Made by a program: the position numbers and the translations under genes. 64,000 nucleotides of DNA from Astrothelium macrocarpum (taxonomy: Eukaryota > Ascomycota > Dothideomycetes > Trypetheliales > Trypetheliaceae): NCBI GenBank assembly GCA_021030915.1, contig JAGEMR010000122.1:23334-87333 (forward strand), written 5' to 3'. Of the stretch, positions 22,860 through 33,209 are shown one piece after another. The stretch's first letter is position 1, and the number at the start of each line of letters is the position of its first letter. The notes under the pieces are model-generated. The model searched no databases and was not told the DNA's origin. It saw only the letters and a list, made by a program, of their open reading frames with translations.

Positions 22860-25800
22860 ATGTTCTCGCGACGAAGGGCTGCCTCAAATCCGGTGGGTTG
22901 CGCCAAACCTTCGTGCTAGCAGTTATGCCACAAAAGAGATATGCTAACAAGACATCTATCAAGCCTCCGAGTAACAAGCCTCCAACTCCATCAGCCGCAT
23001 TAGCCGCCAGTCAAGCCTTCCTCAAAGATCGCAATTCCAATGCCTCCCTTTCTTCCGCGGCAGCGGCAGCTGCCCTGCGTTCTTATCCTACCTCTCCAGA
23101 GCCCATTGCAAATCTCCAAACGAAGCGTATGCAAAGGCGAGGCTCTCAATCATCTAATGGAAGTGCTCCGGGGAACCCGCGGGCAACACTCCAGAGGCAG
23201 AATAGTTCTGGCTCGATGACAGAGAGGACCTTTCGCTCGCCTTCGCCAAATCGGCCCCGAAGTTCGCAGAGCGCACCGGACACAAGCGTCGCCGCTGCTG
23301 CTGATGCACCACCTGTTCCGGCCCTTCCTGCCAATATATCAAAGCCGTTGTCGAAACCAGCGAAACGGACCTCTGTTGTGGAACCAAAACCTGCGCCACG
23401 CATCTCGTCCTCACAAACACTAGCATCGCATGGCTTAGGGACCGGCATAGATAGAGATAGAGCTGTACAGACTCCGGATTCGCTTCAGCGGACATCTATT
23501 AACTTTTCACGACCATTATCACCCTCCCCCCGAAGCACGCCACCAGAATCACCAGTCACTACACAACGACCCAAGGGCGTAGGAGGCTGGCATACAGGGC
23601 CTGCAGTCGGAGATACGTCAAGAGTTGATAGTAGGCCTTCTGTTCCTACCGTTCCGACCTCTTCAAGCAATGGATATATTCGGCAGCAGGTACAGAGTGC
23701 TGCAGATCAACCAGTCAAGAAGAAGAAAAAGAAACAGGCAGCACCAAGCGCCCAGGAAAGTCGTCTTGCAACCGGGGGAATGCACACTGGCCCGACTGGA
23801 ACAGCTGTAGAAGATAGCACATTGGCTCAGCGCACCAGTCCAGGTTCGAGAAACATTTCGAAAGCAGCGGCACAGCAATCGGGTCAACCAGGCGGCTCAA
23901 CCACAATGCCCAAGTCTAAGAGGCAAAGTTCTTCAGGTCATAGTCTCGGTAAACAACCCTCGATTGTGCGTGAAGATCGAGAAGCAGAAGAGCAAGCCGC
24001 CCAAACATCACAGCGGCTTCAAAAGTCGGATGGTACAGCGTCAACGGTGAAACAGATCCAAACTCCGACACCTGCGGCGATTATAAGACCAGCAGCAAAG
24101 CCAGCCGAGGCTCAACAACAAAGCGGTGATGCGAGCAACACTGTAATTTCTGAGGCGGAAAAATTTGTTGCCTCTCAACGAGATGCGAGAAGCCAGACAC
24201 AAGACTCAAATCATAGTCCGGCTCGATCGGCTCGCTTTTCCTCTGTACCTCTTTTAGCGGCGCAAGATATGAGACACTCTCCACCGCCAAGATCGCTATC
24301 TCCTGCGAAATCAGCCTTGAAACAGTCGCCCGGCTCAGTGCGTGGGAGTTCGCCTGCGACAAGTCAGAATGGCGGCAGGGTACTTGCTAGCGACGCCTCG
24401 GATACTGCGTCTCAGTTTTCTGAAGATGGCAGAGCGTCTAGCAAGAAAAAGAAAAATGTTCGGGTCAGCTTTGATGAAGCTCCAGCTGTTGTTCCTGTCG
24501 AGCCGATACTGGAAATTGCTCGAGAACGCTCAACAACTTCGAGACCAGATCGGTTTGGCTTAGATGAGGATGACACAAGCGATATTCTGAAACCGAGGCC
24601 AATGCTTCCTTCTTTTGGCAGTATTCGCGGGAGAAAGAGTCAGCCCGATGAGGAGCCTCTTGAAAAGGTCACTGAAACTGTGCCTTCTTCAATGACAACC
24701 TCAGCAAGCACGCTCACTACATCCGTAGGCGGAAACAGTGAGCTTACAACCGAAGGCATAGCAGCTCAGGACCAGGCTTCAAAGAATGAACAGGTTCCGA
24801 AATCGGATAATGCAACCCCCTTGCCTCCAGAAGTGACCTCAAGAGAAGGGCTTACTTATGGAACTGACAGTGATACTGATGAAGATATTCCAATCTCTAC
24901 TGGCATACCAAACTCAGAACCACCTCGAGAGGAGCCTCTCACCCAGCTCAACGAAGGCAAAGCAGAACACACCCACCACGACGAAATGCAGTTATTGGAA
25001 ACGGACTCAGGACTTGCACCAGAAGGACTCTCTATCAATGTTCAACCTCCGACCCCTGCTCTTGTAGAAGAAAGCAGAGGCCCTTCTTCACCTGTGCCAG
25101 GTGCTTTCCCTGAAGATCCTCCAGAAGAAACTGATGACAGTGTTGATGATGACACCAGAGTTACTTCTCTTGATGAAGGAAAATCTTTCCAAGAGTCTCC
25201 GAAAGAGTCGTCGAAGACAGTGCCTGCTTCATTGTCAAGCTCAGAAGAGACTGCAGCTATCCAACAACCGCCTAAGGCTTCTGTTGCACAGTCTGACGAC
25301 GAATACGAATCAGACGAAGAAAGTGTCTATAGTGATGCGGCTGAAGATTTCTCAGAGCTTGAAGGCGGGTTCGTCTCCCTCAATGCAGTTCTTGAAAGCC
25401 CTTCGCAAGCATACGCTGAATCGCCTGTAATCTCTACGCCGACCGACAGTCCATCGACTAGGCTTGCCAAGAGATATAATCCTCTTGCTAAATCCCCGAC
25501 TGGGCCAGTCGAAGATTCAAAGTCGCCTGCACAAGAGAGCCCTACCACTGCAAAGGACTGGGACCAAGCCAAATCATATTGGAGTAGCCTAAGTGAGCAA
25601 AAGAAAAAGGAAATGGAACGTGAAGCTCAGCCGGTGACAGCATCGAATACTGTTCAAATCCAACGAGAAGTTACTGTTCCTACTGTAGCAGAGCCAAAGC
25701 CAAAGCCAAAGCCAAAGAAGAAAAAGAAGACTAACACACCGACACCGGTTTCTGTTGCTCCTGCGGCTCGTAAGACTACTACTCCAAAACAACGACCTCA

Positions 25801-27370
25801 ATCGAGCGCGAGTGACACCGCACCACCACCCATGAGACAAACTATGCGTTCTAGTATGCGTCCATCGAGTCCACAAACAGCTCAGCCGGCAACTCATCTT
25901 CGTCAGTCAATGCGAAGTGGAGGTACCATGCGCACTTCAATGCGTGGTGGTCCAATACCACAAAATCAAGCTACCTCAATACAACCACAAGCGCCCAAGG
26001 GAACTCTACAAAAGAAGAATGTTGTATCCATTACTACTTCAAGCTCTGGCGTTCTTGGCACAGGCAGTTCGGCTCGCGAAATTGCCGCACAAACTCTTCG
26101 GGGCCAGATGCAACGACCAATCACGGCAGCGAATGATAGTGATTCGGAGAGTAGCTTTCGAAAAAAGAAGAAGCGTGATTCAACATCGATAGGAGATACT
26201 GGTCGCTACACAATGAGACGCTCCATGAGAGATGGCCCTGACGAGCCTTCTTCTCCTACTTCACAAAGTGGAAATCGATCAGCCAGATTCAGTATTCGAT
26301 CTCTCTCTCCAAAACCATCTCCACCAAGTAGAAGTGGTATGCGGAGCTCAATGCGCACTGGATCTTTGGACATGACTCAACAAACTCGCGAATCAAAGTC
26401 TCCATCACGATTCTCTATCCCCAATTTTGGTCGTTCAAAGCCACAACGAGCACCAGAACCACCTCCAGTGAAAGGTCCCAGGAAGACTCCTGCCGGATCC
26501 CGATTCAAATCTCGATTTGGAGACTCCAGCGACGAGGAAGATGACGACGCACCTCGATTTGGTGGTCGATTCCGCAGCCGCTTTGCAGACTCAGACGACG
26601 AATCCGACATTGGATCACCTCCACTCCCAGCCGGTCTGACACCCGTACGCGGCATCCCTGGCCGCCACGATGACGGTTCGTCCACAGATCTCTCCGACGA
26701 AGAAGAACAACGCCGTCTCAGATCCCCCCCAGCTATTCCATCATCGAAAGACGTTGAACAAGCCCTCAACACACCTTCCCAGTCCACACAACCCACATCA
26801 CCAACCAACGGCACTTCCGGCCAAGCCCTCGCCACCGGCACCCTCCGCTCCGCCAACGGCGCCAAACCAGCTCCGACCCTCCCCAAACGCTCCTCCGAAA
26901 GCCGCACCCGCCGTTTCTTCTCCCTCGGCAAGAAAAAAGCCGATCCCAACCTCCTCGCCTCCCTCAAAGAACCAACAGAGGAAGCAGCAGAACCACAACC
27001 CTCCACCGCCGCCACCCCTCCCCACCCGGCCCTCGGCATCACCACCACCATCGGGCCCGGCAGCCCCATCGCCCCGGCATCCCCAACGCGACCACGCAGC
27101 CCGAAACTCCAGCGCCGCCACACGCCGAGCCGGCAGGTGTCGGACTCGTGGCCGCTGCCGCAGCAGACCGCGTTGTCGTCGGCGGGGGGCGCGGCGCTGC
27201 GGCCGACGACTTCGGATGGCACGCCTGGCTCGAAGAAGGCGCGCAGGCCCGGCTTGGGTCTCCGCGCGAGTACCGAGGTCGAGGGCCAGGGGCAGGAGGT
27301 GGTGTTGGGACGGAGTGGACGGCCGAAGAAGTTTATGGCGTTGAGAAGGGCGTTTGGGTTGAGGGATTAG
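22860..27370 (+). CDS. Large intrinsically disordered basic protein with repeated M-R-x-S-M-R motifs
   Basis: Two exons, 22860-22892 and 22964-27370, encode 1479 residues. The first exon (MFSRRRAASNP) was chosen because the long frame otherwise lacks a good start, a GTGGGT donor follows it, and a GCTAAC branch site sits 15 bases before the acceptor AAG. Almost the whole chain is low complexity, rich in Ser, Pro, Thr, Gln and charged residues. Visible elements are Lys runs (KKKKKK near 300, PKPKPKPKKKKKK near 980), a KKKKNVRVSFDE box near 540, six or more M-R-x-S-M-R-like repeats between about 1030 and 1190, and paired SRFGDSSDEED / SRFADSDDESD boxes before LTPVRGIPGR. I do not recognise the family; the SRFxDSDDE and PVRGIP boxes look conserved in other moulds. 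A scaffold at the cell cortex or nucleus is possible but unproven. Confidence 0.78.
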
Positions 27371-27480
27371 TTTTGGGAGAATTGGGGGACGGGGAGGATT
27401 TGTATAGGATGGGTTTTGCATGGGATGGATTTGGCTATGGTGGGTTTTCTGTGGGGGGCGGAAATAGAGGATAAGTACGG
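26650..27480. other. C-to-G skew switch, locus 5 (disordered protein 3' end)
   Basis: Bases 27001-27060 hold 36 C and 11 G; bases 27301-27360 hold 28 G and 6 C. The G-rich arm continues about 100 bp past the stop codon (27370) into untranslated DNA. The switch is near 27.13 kb. Confidence 0.75.
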
Positions 27481-28471
27481 TGCTTGCTGGTTTGGTGGGT
27501 TGGGGAAATGATTTTGGGGGGTCGCAAGATACGGTCTGTTTCATCTTTCGTTCAAGATCTACTTTTCTTTGTTCTCTTCGATGACCGTGAATGTTTTATG
27601 AGACTGCTTCTAATCTCTACCGTGACATCCATTAGCTATTTTCCTTGGTTTTGCTGGTCTCTGCTTGCTCAGATGACAGTGTTGTCTCATTTCGTAAGGT
27701 TGGCTCCATCATTCGCTACTTGGTCCGCTTTCAAAGATACCATATTCATGATCGTTTCGTAAATCTTGTTTGGCGATAGGGAGAGCATCGAGTGGTATAC
27801 AAACAACGCATAGTGTATTAATTAATCAAGCGTAGTGGAAACAATTCTAAGAAGATCTAGACTACAAGCGCTAACCTCTCGAATGTCTAGCCCACCAGAG
27901 GTTACAATAAGAAATGTCACTGACGATTGCGAGAAACACAATCGCCGCAGACCTCGCAGAGAGGATCCCAAACAATATCAAACAACTTGAACTCGTAAAC
28001 GATTCATTTCAAAATATATCGCTGGATTTCCTCGTTTATCATTGCTGAGGGCTCCCCTGGAAGGTGTGCCGCGATTATGCGTCGCACGGTCGTGGGCGAC
28101 ATTTCTTATTGCAGCCACTGGTGAGCATTCCACTTGTGATTATATAGATGTTGACAGCGTTTATTAATCTAAGAGCGAGGGAGGCAGGGAGATCAGTTAA
28201 GTCTGGCACCTTTGGCGAGATAACTCAAGGAAAGTTTTGCGAAAGGCTAAAAAGAAACCAGCGAGTGCGGTAAAGTTGCTCCTCAAATTGAATTTGGCCT
28301 CGGGTTACCAAGACCGAGCTCTTCTCCTCTCTGCACAACCCACTTTGCATGCAAGTTTATCGTCCGATTGAAATATGTAGTCACCAATAAGTAGGCCAAA
28401 AGGCCGTCGTCGATGTAGGTCTCGATTTCTAGGCTTCTTCATACTATTAGTTACAACATCGCCCTGGTTAA
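27371..28471. other. Intergenic region carrying MITE copy 2
   Basis: About 1.1 kb between the disordered-protein gene and the first SDR gene. It contains the end of skew locus 5, the inverted-repeat element at 27893-28123, and presumably the SDR promoter in the last 300 bp. No gene is seen. Confidence 0.55.
27893..28123. mobile_element. MITE-like inverted-repeat element, copy 2
   Basis: This copy has the cleanest ends. From each end inward the sequence reads CACCAG, then A/T GG, then ACAATAAGAAATGTC (left) or GCAATAAGAAATGTC (right strand reversed): a 26-bp terminal inverted repeat with four mismatches. The total length is 231 bp and nothing inside is coding. The right interior (ATTGCTGAGGGCTCCCC) matches copy 3 (ATTGCTGAGGACCCCTCC). 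Flanks are TCTAGCC on the left and AGCATTC on the right; no obvious target duplication. Confidence 0.82.
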
Positions 28472-29497
28472 ATGGCTGCAGTCTCTTCTACCACCTTTTC
28501 TGTGTCTGGCAAAACTGCGATTGTTACGGGAGCTGGTTCAGGTATTTCTCCGAAACCCCTGCATGATGATAAGACTGCAGCTATGTCACTGACTCTCAGA
28601 ACTATAGGCATAAATTTCTCCTTTGCGGAGCTACTTCTATCCCGTGGCTGCAACGTCGTCTTTGCAGACCTTGCCTTGCGACCCGAAGCTCAAAAAGTCG
28701 TTGACGCGCACTCATCCGAAATACCCGGCAAGCCACGGGCTGTCTTTGTCAAGACAAATGTAATAGAATGGCCCCAACTAGAGCGCATGTTTGATGTAGC
28801 GGATAAAGAGTTTGGCGGTGTTGATATTGTATGCCCTGGCGCTGGAATCTTTGAGCCTCATTGGAGCAACTTCTGGCACCCACCAGGCGCCTCTTCCGCC
28901 GCCAAAGATACTGTTGATGGTGGTCGATATGCGAGCTTGGATGTCAATATCACGCATCCGATTCGAACTACGCAACTCGCTGTTGCAGCTTGGCTCAGTC
29001 CAAAATCGGGACAGCAGAAAGTCAGCCCGACCAATCCTAAGCGGGTGGTACACGTAAGTAGCATTGCTGCACAGAGCTCGCCATTTTCTTTCCCCCTATA
29101 CGCTACAACCAAGCATGCTATCAGCGGGTTCGTCCGATGCTTGGCCAATCTTGATGTCTTGGGCATCAGGGTTAATGGAGTTGCCCCGGGTATCATCAAG
29201 ACGCCTCTGTGGACGGACCATCCTGAAAAGCTGAAATTCGTCGATCAAAAGCAAGACACTTGGGCCACTCCGGAAGAAGTCGCCGCTGCTATGCTGAAGC
29301 TACTTGAGGATGAGAAGATGGTTGGTGGCACCATTCTCGAGGTCGGCCATGATCAAACCCGTATTGTGAGCATTCGCAATGATCCTGGGCCAAGCGGAAG
29401 TGGTGTCACTGCCAGCTCCGCCATGCTTGGATTGGAGGAAGTTTTCCACTGGCTTGGTCAAGAAGGTTGGGGAAAGATCAGACAGTCAAAGCTTTAG
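28472..29497 (+). CDS. Short-chain dehydrogenase/reductase (15-hydroxyprostaglandin dehydrogenase-like)
   Basis: Exons 28472-28541 and 28608-29497 encode 319 residues. The 66-bp intron is in frame and stop-free; removing it restores TGAGSGINFSFAELL, the Rossmann nucleotide loop. Other signatures are CPGAGIFEP (family NAG region), VSSIAA with the catalytic Ser, YATTK with the catalytic Tyr and Lys, and VNGVAPGIIKTPLW. An Asp after the second beta strand (FADLA) favours NAD over NADP. It would oxidise or reduce a secondary alcohol/ketone in the cytosol; the substrate is unknown. The C-terminal 40 residues extend past the usual SDR core. Confidence 0.85.
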   Translation: MAAVSSTTFSVSGKTAIVTGAGSGISPKPLHDDKTAAMSLTLRTIGINFSFAELLLSRGCNVVFADLALRPEAQKVVDAHSSEIPGKPRAVFVKTNVIEWPQLERMFDVADKEFGGVDIVCPGAGIFEPHWSNFWHPPGASSAAKDTVDGGRYASLDVNITHPIRTTQLAVAAWLSPKSGQQKVSPTNPKRVVHVSSIAAQSSPFSFPLYATTKHAISGFVRCLANLDVLGIRVNGVAPGIIKTPLWTDHPEKLKFVDQKQDTWATPEEVAAAMLKLLEDEKMVGGTILEVGHDQTRIVSIRNDPGPSGSGVTASSAMLGLEEVFHWLGQEGWGKIRQSKL

Positions 29498-30082
29498 GCA
29501 GAGAAGGTTCTCAGTATAGTTGAGTCAGCTTATCCGCTTTTGGTAAAGAAAATAGGTCTTTCTACTCGCAAAGCACGTTTCCTGAAGTGGATAGTAGCAC
29601 ATTATAGAGCCTCCGGTGATCCGGATGACTCGCGTGTAATTCGGAATCTCGTGGCTGTAACCGTCCTCACCTGCCTTCATGCAAGACATCAACGGAAGAG
29701 ATGGAAATATCACTGGCATTCCATCCAAAAATACCGTCAAGTTTAGGAGTAGTGAAAGTAAATGCGTGCCTGAAGTTAAAAACGCGGCACGACACCAAGC
29801 TTGCTGAGGCATAATCTGGTTTGTTGCTTATGAAAACGCTGACAAGGCCCTGTGACAGGAGGTGCGGCCAATCATTGGCTCCCTCGTCCCGCCTAGCCAC
29901 TGTCCGGCTCTGGCGGAGCTCTTCGTCATAGCGAACCCTGAAAGAAGCATTAAAACTGCTGTTTCGCCATCGCATTACAAACTCGCTTCCGATCCTACAC
30001 ATAACACTTTCCGACATACATCTCTCAGGTTTCATCAACTTGACGTTCAATTGCTTGATCCCGACATTATACGTCTGCAAGC
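29498..30082. promoter_or_regulatory. Upstream region of transaldolase
   Basis: About 585 bp between the SDR stop codon and the transaldolase start. The right half should hold the transaldolase promoter and leader. I identify no specific sites and no gene. Confidence 0.5.
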
Positions 30083-31163
30083 ATGTCGAGCTCGCTTGAT
30101 CAGCTGAAAGCCACCGGCACCGTAAGTTGCCCCGCCATGAGCAAGAATGCCAAGAGCTCACAATATGAAAGACCGTTGTCTGCGACTCCGGTGATTTCGC
30201 CACAATCGACAAGTACAGGCCTCAAGATGCGACGACCAACCCTTCCCTGATTCTCGCTGCGTCGAAGAAACCCGAGTATTCCAAGCTAATTGATGCTGCC
30301 ATTGAATACGGAAAGGCCCATGGCAAGGACATTGATGAGAAGGTCGATGCTACTCTTGACAATTTGCTCGTCCAATTTGGCAGCGAAATCTTGAAGATTG
30401 TTCCTGGCAAAGTCTCTACTGAGGTCGATGCTCGGTTCTCTTTTGATACCGAAGCTTCCGTCAAAAAAGCTCTTCATATCATTGATGTAGGTGTGCATAG
30501 CTGATTTTTGTGGCCACCATTCACTGACTTTTTTTTTAATAGCTTTACAAAGAGCAAGGTATTGGCAAAGAACGCATCCTTATCAAGATTGCCTCAACAT
30601 GGGAGGGCATCAAGGCTGCTCAAATCCTCCAGTCCAAATATGACATCAACTGCAACTTGACTCTCATGTTCTCGCCAGTCCAAGCAATTGCTGCCGCTGA
30701 AGCTGGTGCTTTCCTCATCTCACCCTTTGTCGGTCGTATTCTCGATTGGTACAAGGCCGCCACTAAGAAGGACTACGATGCTCAGGAAGATCCTGGTGTG
30801 AAGAGTGTCGAAGCCATTTTCAACTACTATAAGAAATACGGTTACAAGACAATTGTTATGGGTGCTTCATTCCGAAACATTGGCGAAATCACTGAGCTTG
30901 CTGGTTGTGACTATTTGACCATTGCGCCAAACCTTCTCGAACAACTCTACAACTCCAAAGACTCAGTCCCTCAGAAGCTCCATGCCGAAAGCGCCAAGTC
31001 CTTGGACATCCCAAGGAAGACTTACATCAACGATGAAGCTCTCTTCCGCTTCGACTTCAATGAGGAACAGATGGCTGTCGAGAAGCTCCGTGAAGGTATC
31101 TCCAAGTTTGCTGCTGATGCCGTCACATTGAAGAGCATTCTGCAAGAGAAGATTGGCGCTTGA
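30083..31163 (+). CDS. TAL1: Transaldolase
   Basis: Exons 30083-30121, 30172-30486 and 30543-31163 encode 324 residues, the standard family length. The enzyme moves a dihydroxyacetone unit between sugar phosphates in the non-oxidative pentose phosphate pathway, in the cytosol. DATTNPSLILAA near the N-terminus and ILIKIASTWEG with the Schiff-base Lys133 are diagnostic, as are GASFRN and CDYLTIAP. The first exon encodes only 13 residues (MSSSLDQLKATGT), joined to TVVCDSGDF. It heads a compact same-strand run with SOD1 and Tudor-SN, but each has its own promoter gap. Confidence 0.96.
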
Positions 31164-31552
31164 AAAGACAAAACCTCGAAAGGGTAACACAAGATTGTTC
31201 TCTGGGTGGGTTAATATCAATGGACAATAGTTTTAAAGATGGGATTTTCCTATGACTTATTTTTGTATTCACAAGATAAACCATGATAGCACGAATTGAA
31301 AAACTGTTTTTTCCTTACTGAATCTAGATCACATAGTTTAGGTTTGTTGGGTCAGCGCCGGTGATTGCAAGGCAGCAATGGCCGAAGCCGAGACAGCTTA
31401 GTGAGACGATGTCCGATCTGGATGACGAAATGCCCCGCTTTATATGGAGGTCTGATAGTCAACGCATGTAAACTTCTTCAACCTCATCAGCTCAATCTTT
31501 TGTGCATACATATCTCATTGCAAACCAAAAGGAAATTTCAACATTAATCAAA
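31164..31552. promoter_or_regulatory. Upstream region of SOD1
   Basis: About 390 bp containing the transaldolase 3' end and the SOD1 promoter. The 60 bases before the ATG are A-rich (GCAAACCAAAAGGAAATTTC), a favourable fungal leader. No defined operator is assigned. Confidence 0.5.
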
Positions 31553-32532
31553 ATGGTCAAAGCAGGTCAGTACCTTCATTCGATAGCCTTGCTCGTGGCT
31601 CCAGCCAGTCTCTCCCCAACTTGAGCTCCGATAGCGGGGTAGTGGACAGCCTGAGAGACAAATTGAGCAAATTTTGGTTAGCTATGATGGCCAATCATAG
31701 AGTCCAATTATCTCCGAATGAAATCGAAGAAGCCGGTTTTGTAACAGAAACTGCATGTATTCTTCTTTTTCGGGTTGGACTTGTTGGAACGCGTTCATAT
31801 TACCACATTGAGATCTGCAACCTTTGTCCTAGTACGTAGACTGACTATCATCTCAACATCTAGTTGCTGTCCTCCGTGGTGATTCCAAGATTGGTGGCAC
31901 CGTCTCTTTCGAACAAGAGAGCGAGTCCGCCCCTACCATCATCTCGTGGAACATTACCGGCCATGATCCCAATGCCGAGCGTGGCATGCATGTCCACGCC
32001 TTTGGCGACAACACCAACGGCTGCACCAGCGCCGGCCCTCATTGTAAGCCAGACCTACACGCGACCCTTCATTGAAGAAACACCATCACAACGAGCACTG
32101 CTAAAGGCTCATGGGCAACCTGCTAATAAGCACGCTTTGATAGTCAACCCACAGAACAAGACCCACGGTGCTCCTTCCGACTCTGAGCGTCATGTCGGTG
32201 ACCTAGGCAACTTCAAGACTGATGGTCAGGGCAATGCTCAGGGCTCTGTCCAGGATAAGCTTGTCCAACTCATCGGTCCTCAGAGCGTTCTCGGCGTATG
32301 TTTCCAGCCTCTTTGATTCCGCCAACGTAGTTTGCAGGACCCCCTTCTAACAACTTTCCAGCGCACTATCGTCGTTCATGCGGGCACCGATGATCTCGGT
32401 AAAGGCGGAAACGAGGAGTCTAAGAAAACGGGCAATGCTGGCGGTCGCCCTGCCTGCGGTATGTTTTTCGCAAGTCTTAGACAGCAGATGTCGTACTAAT
32501 AGAGTTTAGGTGTCATCGGCATTGCGCAGTAG
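31553..32532 (+). CDS. SOD1: Copper/zinc superoxide dismutase
   Basis: Exons 31553-31565, 31864-32043, 32144-32295, 32362-32458 and 32510-32532 encode 154 residues, the exact family length. It converts superoxide to oxygen and hydrogen peroxide in cytosol and mitochondrial intermembrane space. Copper ligands are His47, His49, His64 and His121; zinc ligands are His64, His72, His81 and Asp84; the structural disulfide is Cys58-Cys147. The electrostatic-loop text HAGTDDLGKGGNEESKKTGN is intact. The first exon holds only four codons, and the first intron (298 bp) is four times longer than the others nearby. There is no signal peptide, so this is the intracellular form. Confidence 0.96.
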
Positions 32533-33209
32533 ATTCGCCGACGACTGACTTGGTTGGAGACAGAAATGAGAGGAGAAGAAATGAGCTCTTGCTCTCATAG
32601 CTTATAAAGTACGCCCAAGCATTACTCTTCATAGGCGTAAAAAATAAAGTCAATCCATACTGTGTTTTCCCAACAATAAATGTCCGGCTTGTGAAAGCTC
32701 CATGGACACTGTTCCCTTTGGAAGGCTTCCTATCATTACCATGGCTCGAATTTATGGGGAAACATAAATTCATACCTTACTACAGATACTCCCGTAGTTC
32801 TCGTCTTGAAGCCAAGACTTTTTGTGCGCATGGAGCACCCCCTGCCCCTCGTTTAACCCCACACCGCTTGATGATTGACATGAATTTTGGCGCAATGTGC
32901 AAAATACTCCAACACCTAGCATGTCCTCTTACATACTTTGTCTTGAGCTTCATTGCATATTTAGCCTGCATTTCCGGTTGTCGGCATTGCGTGTCGCCAT
33001 TTCATCTTCCATTCCGATTCTTATTCTTCTCTATTGCACGACCAAAATAGTGCCAGCTTGCAAAAACTTGTAAGTCTATCTGATCGCGTGATGTCTATGT
33101 ACAAGGGTGTCCAGGAAATGTCCGACGTCAATCATGATCAAAGACAGCGTACTAATATGACTCTCTCTTGTTTGTAGCTAAATCTTCCGTTTTCGAATCT
33201 GCCGCCGCA
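32533..33209. other. Intergenic region, SOD1 to Tudor-SN
   Basis: It contains the SOD1 3' end, the Tudor-SN promoter and a probable 5'-leader intron listed separately. No additional gene is seen. Confidence 0.5.
33070..33177 (+). other. Probable intron in the 5' untranslated region of Tudor-SN
   Basis: A GTAAGTCT donor at 33070, a TACTAAT branch site at 33150-33156, a pyrimidine tract and a TTTGTAG acceptor ending at 33177 form a complete intron 32 bases before the start codon. Each element is close to the fungal optimum. RNA evidence is not available here. Confidence 0.65.
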
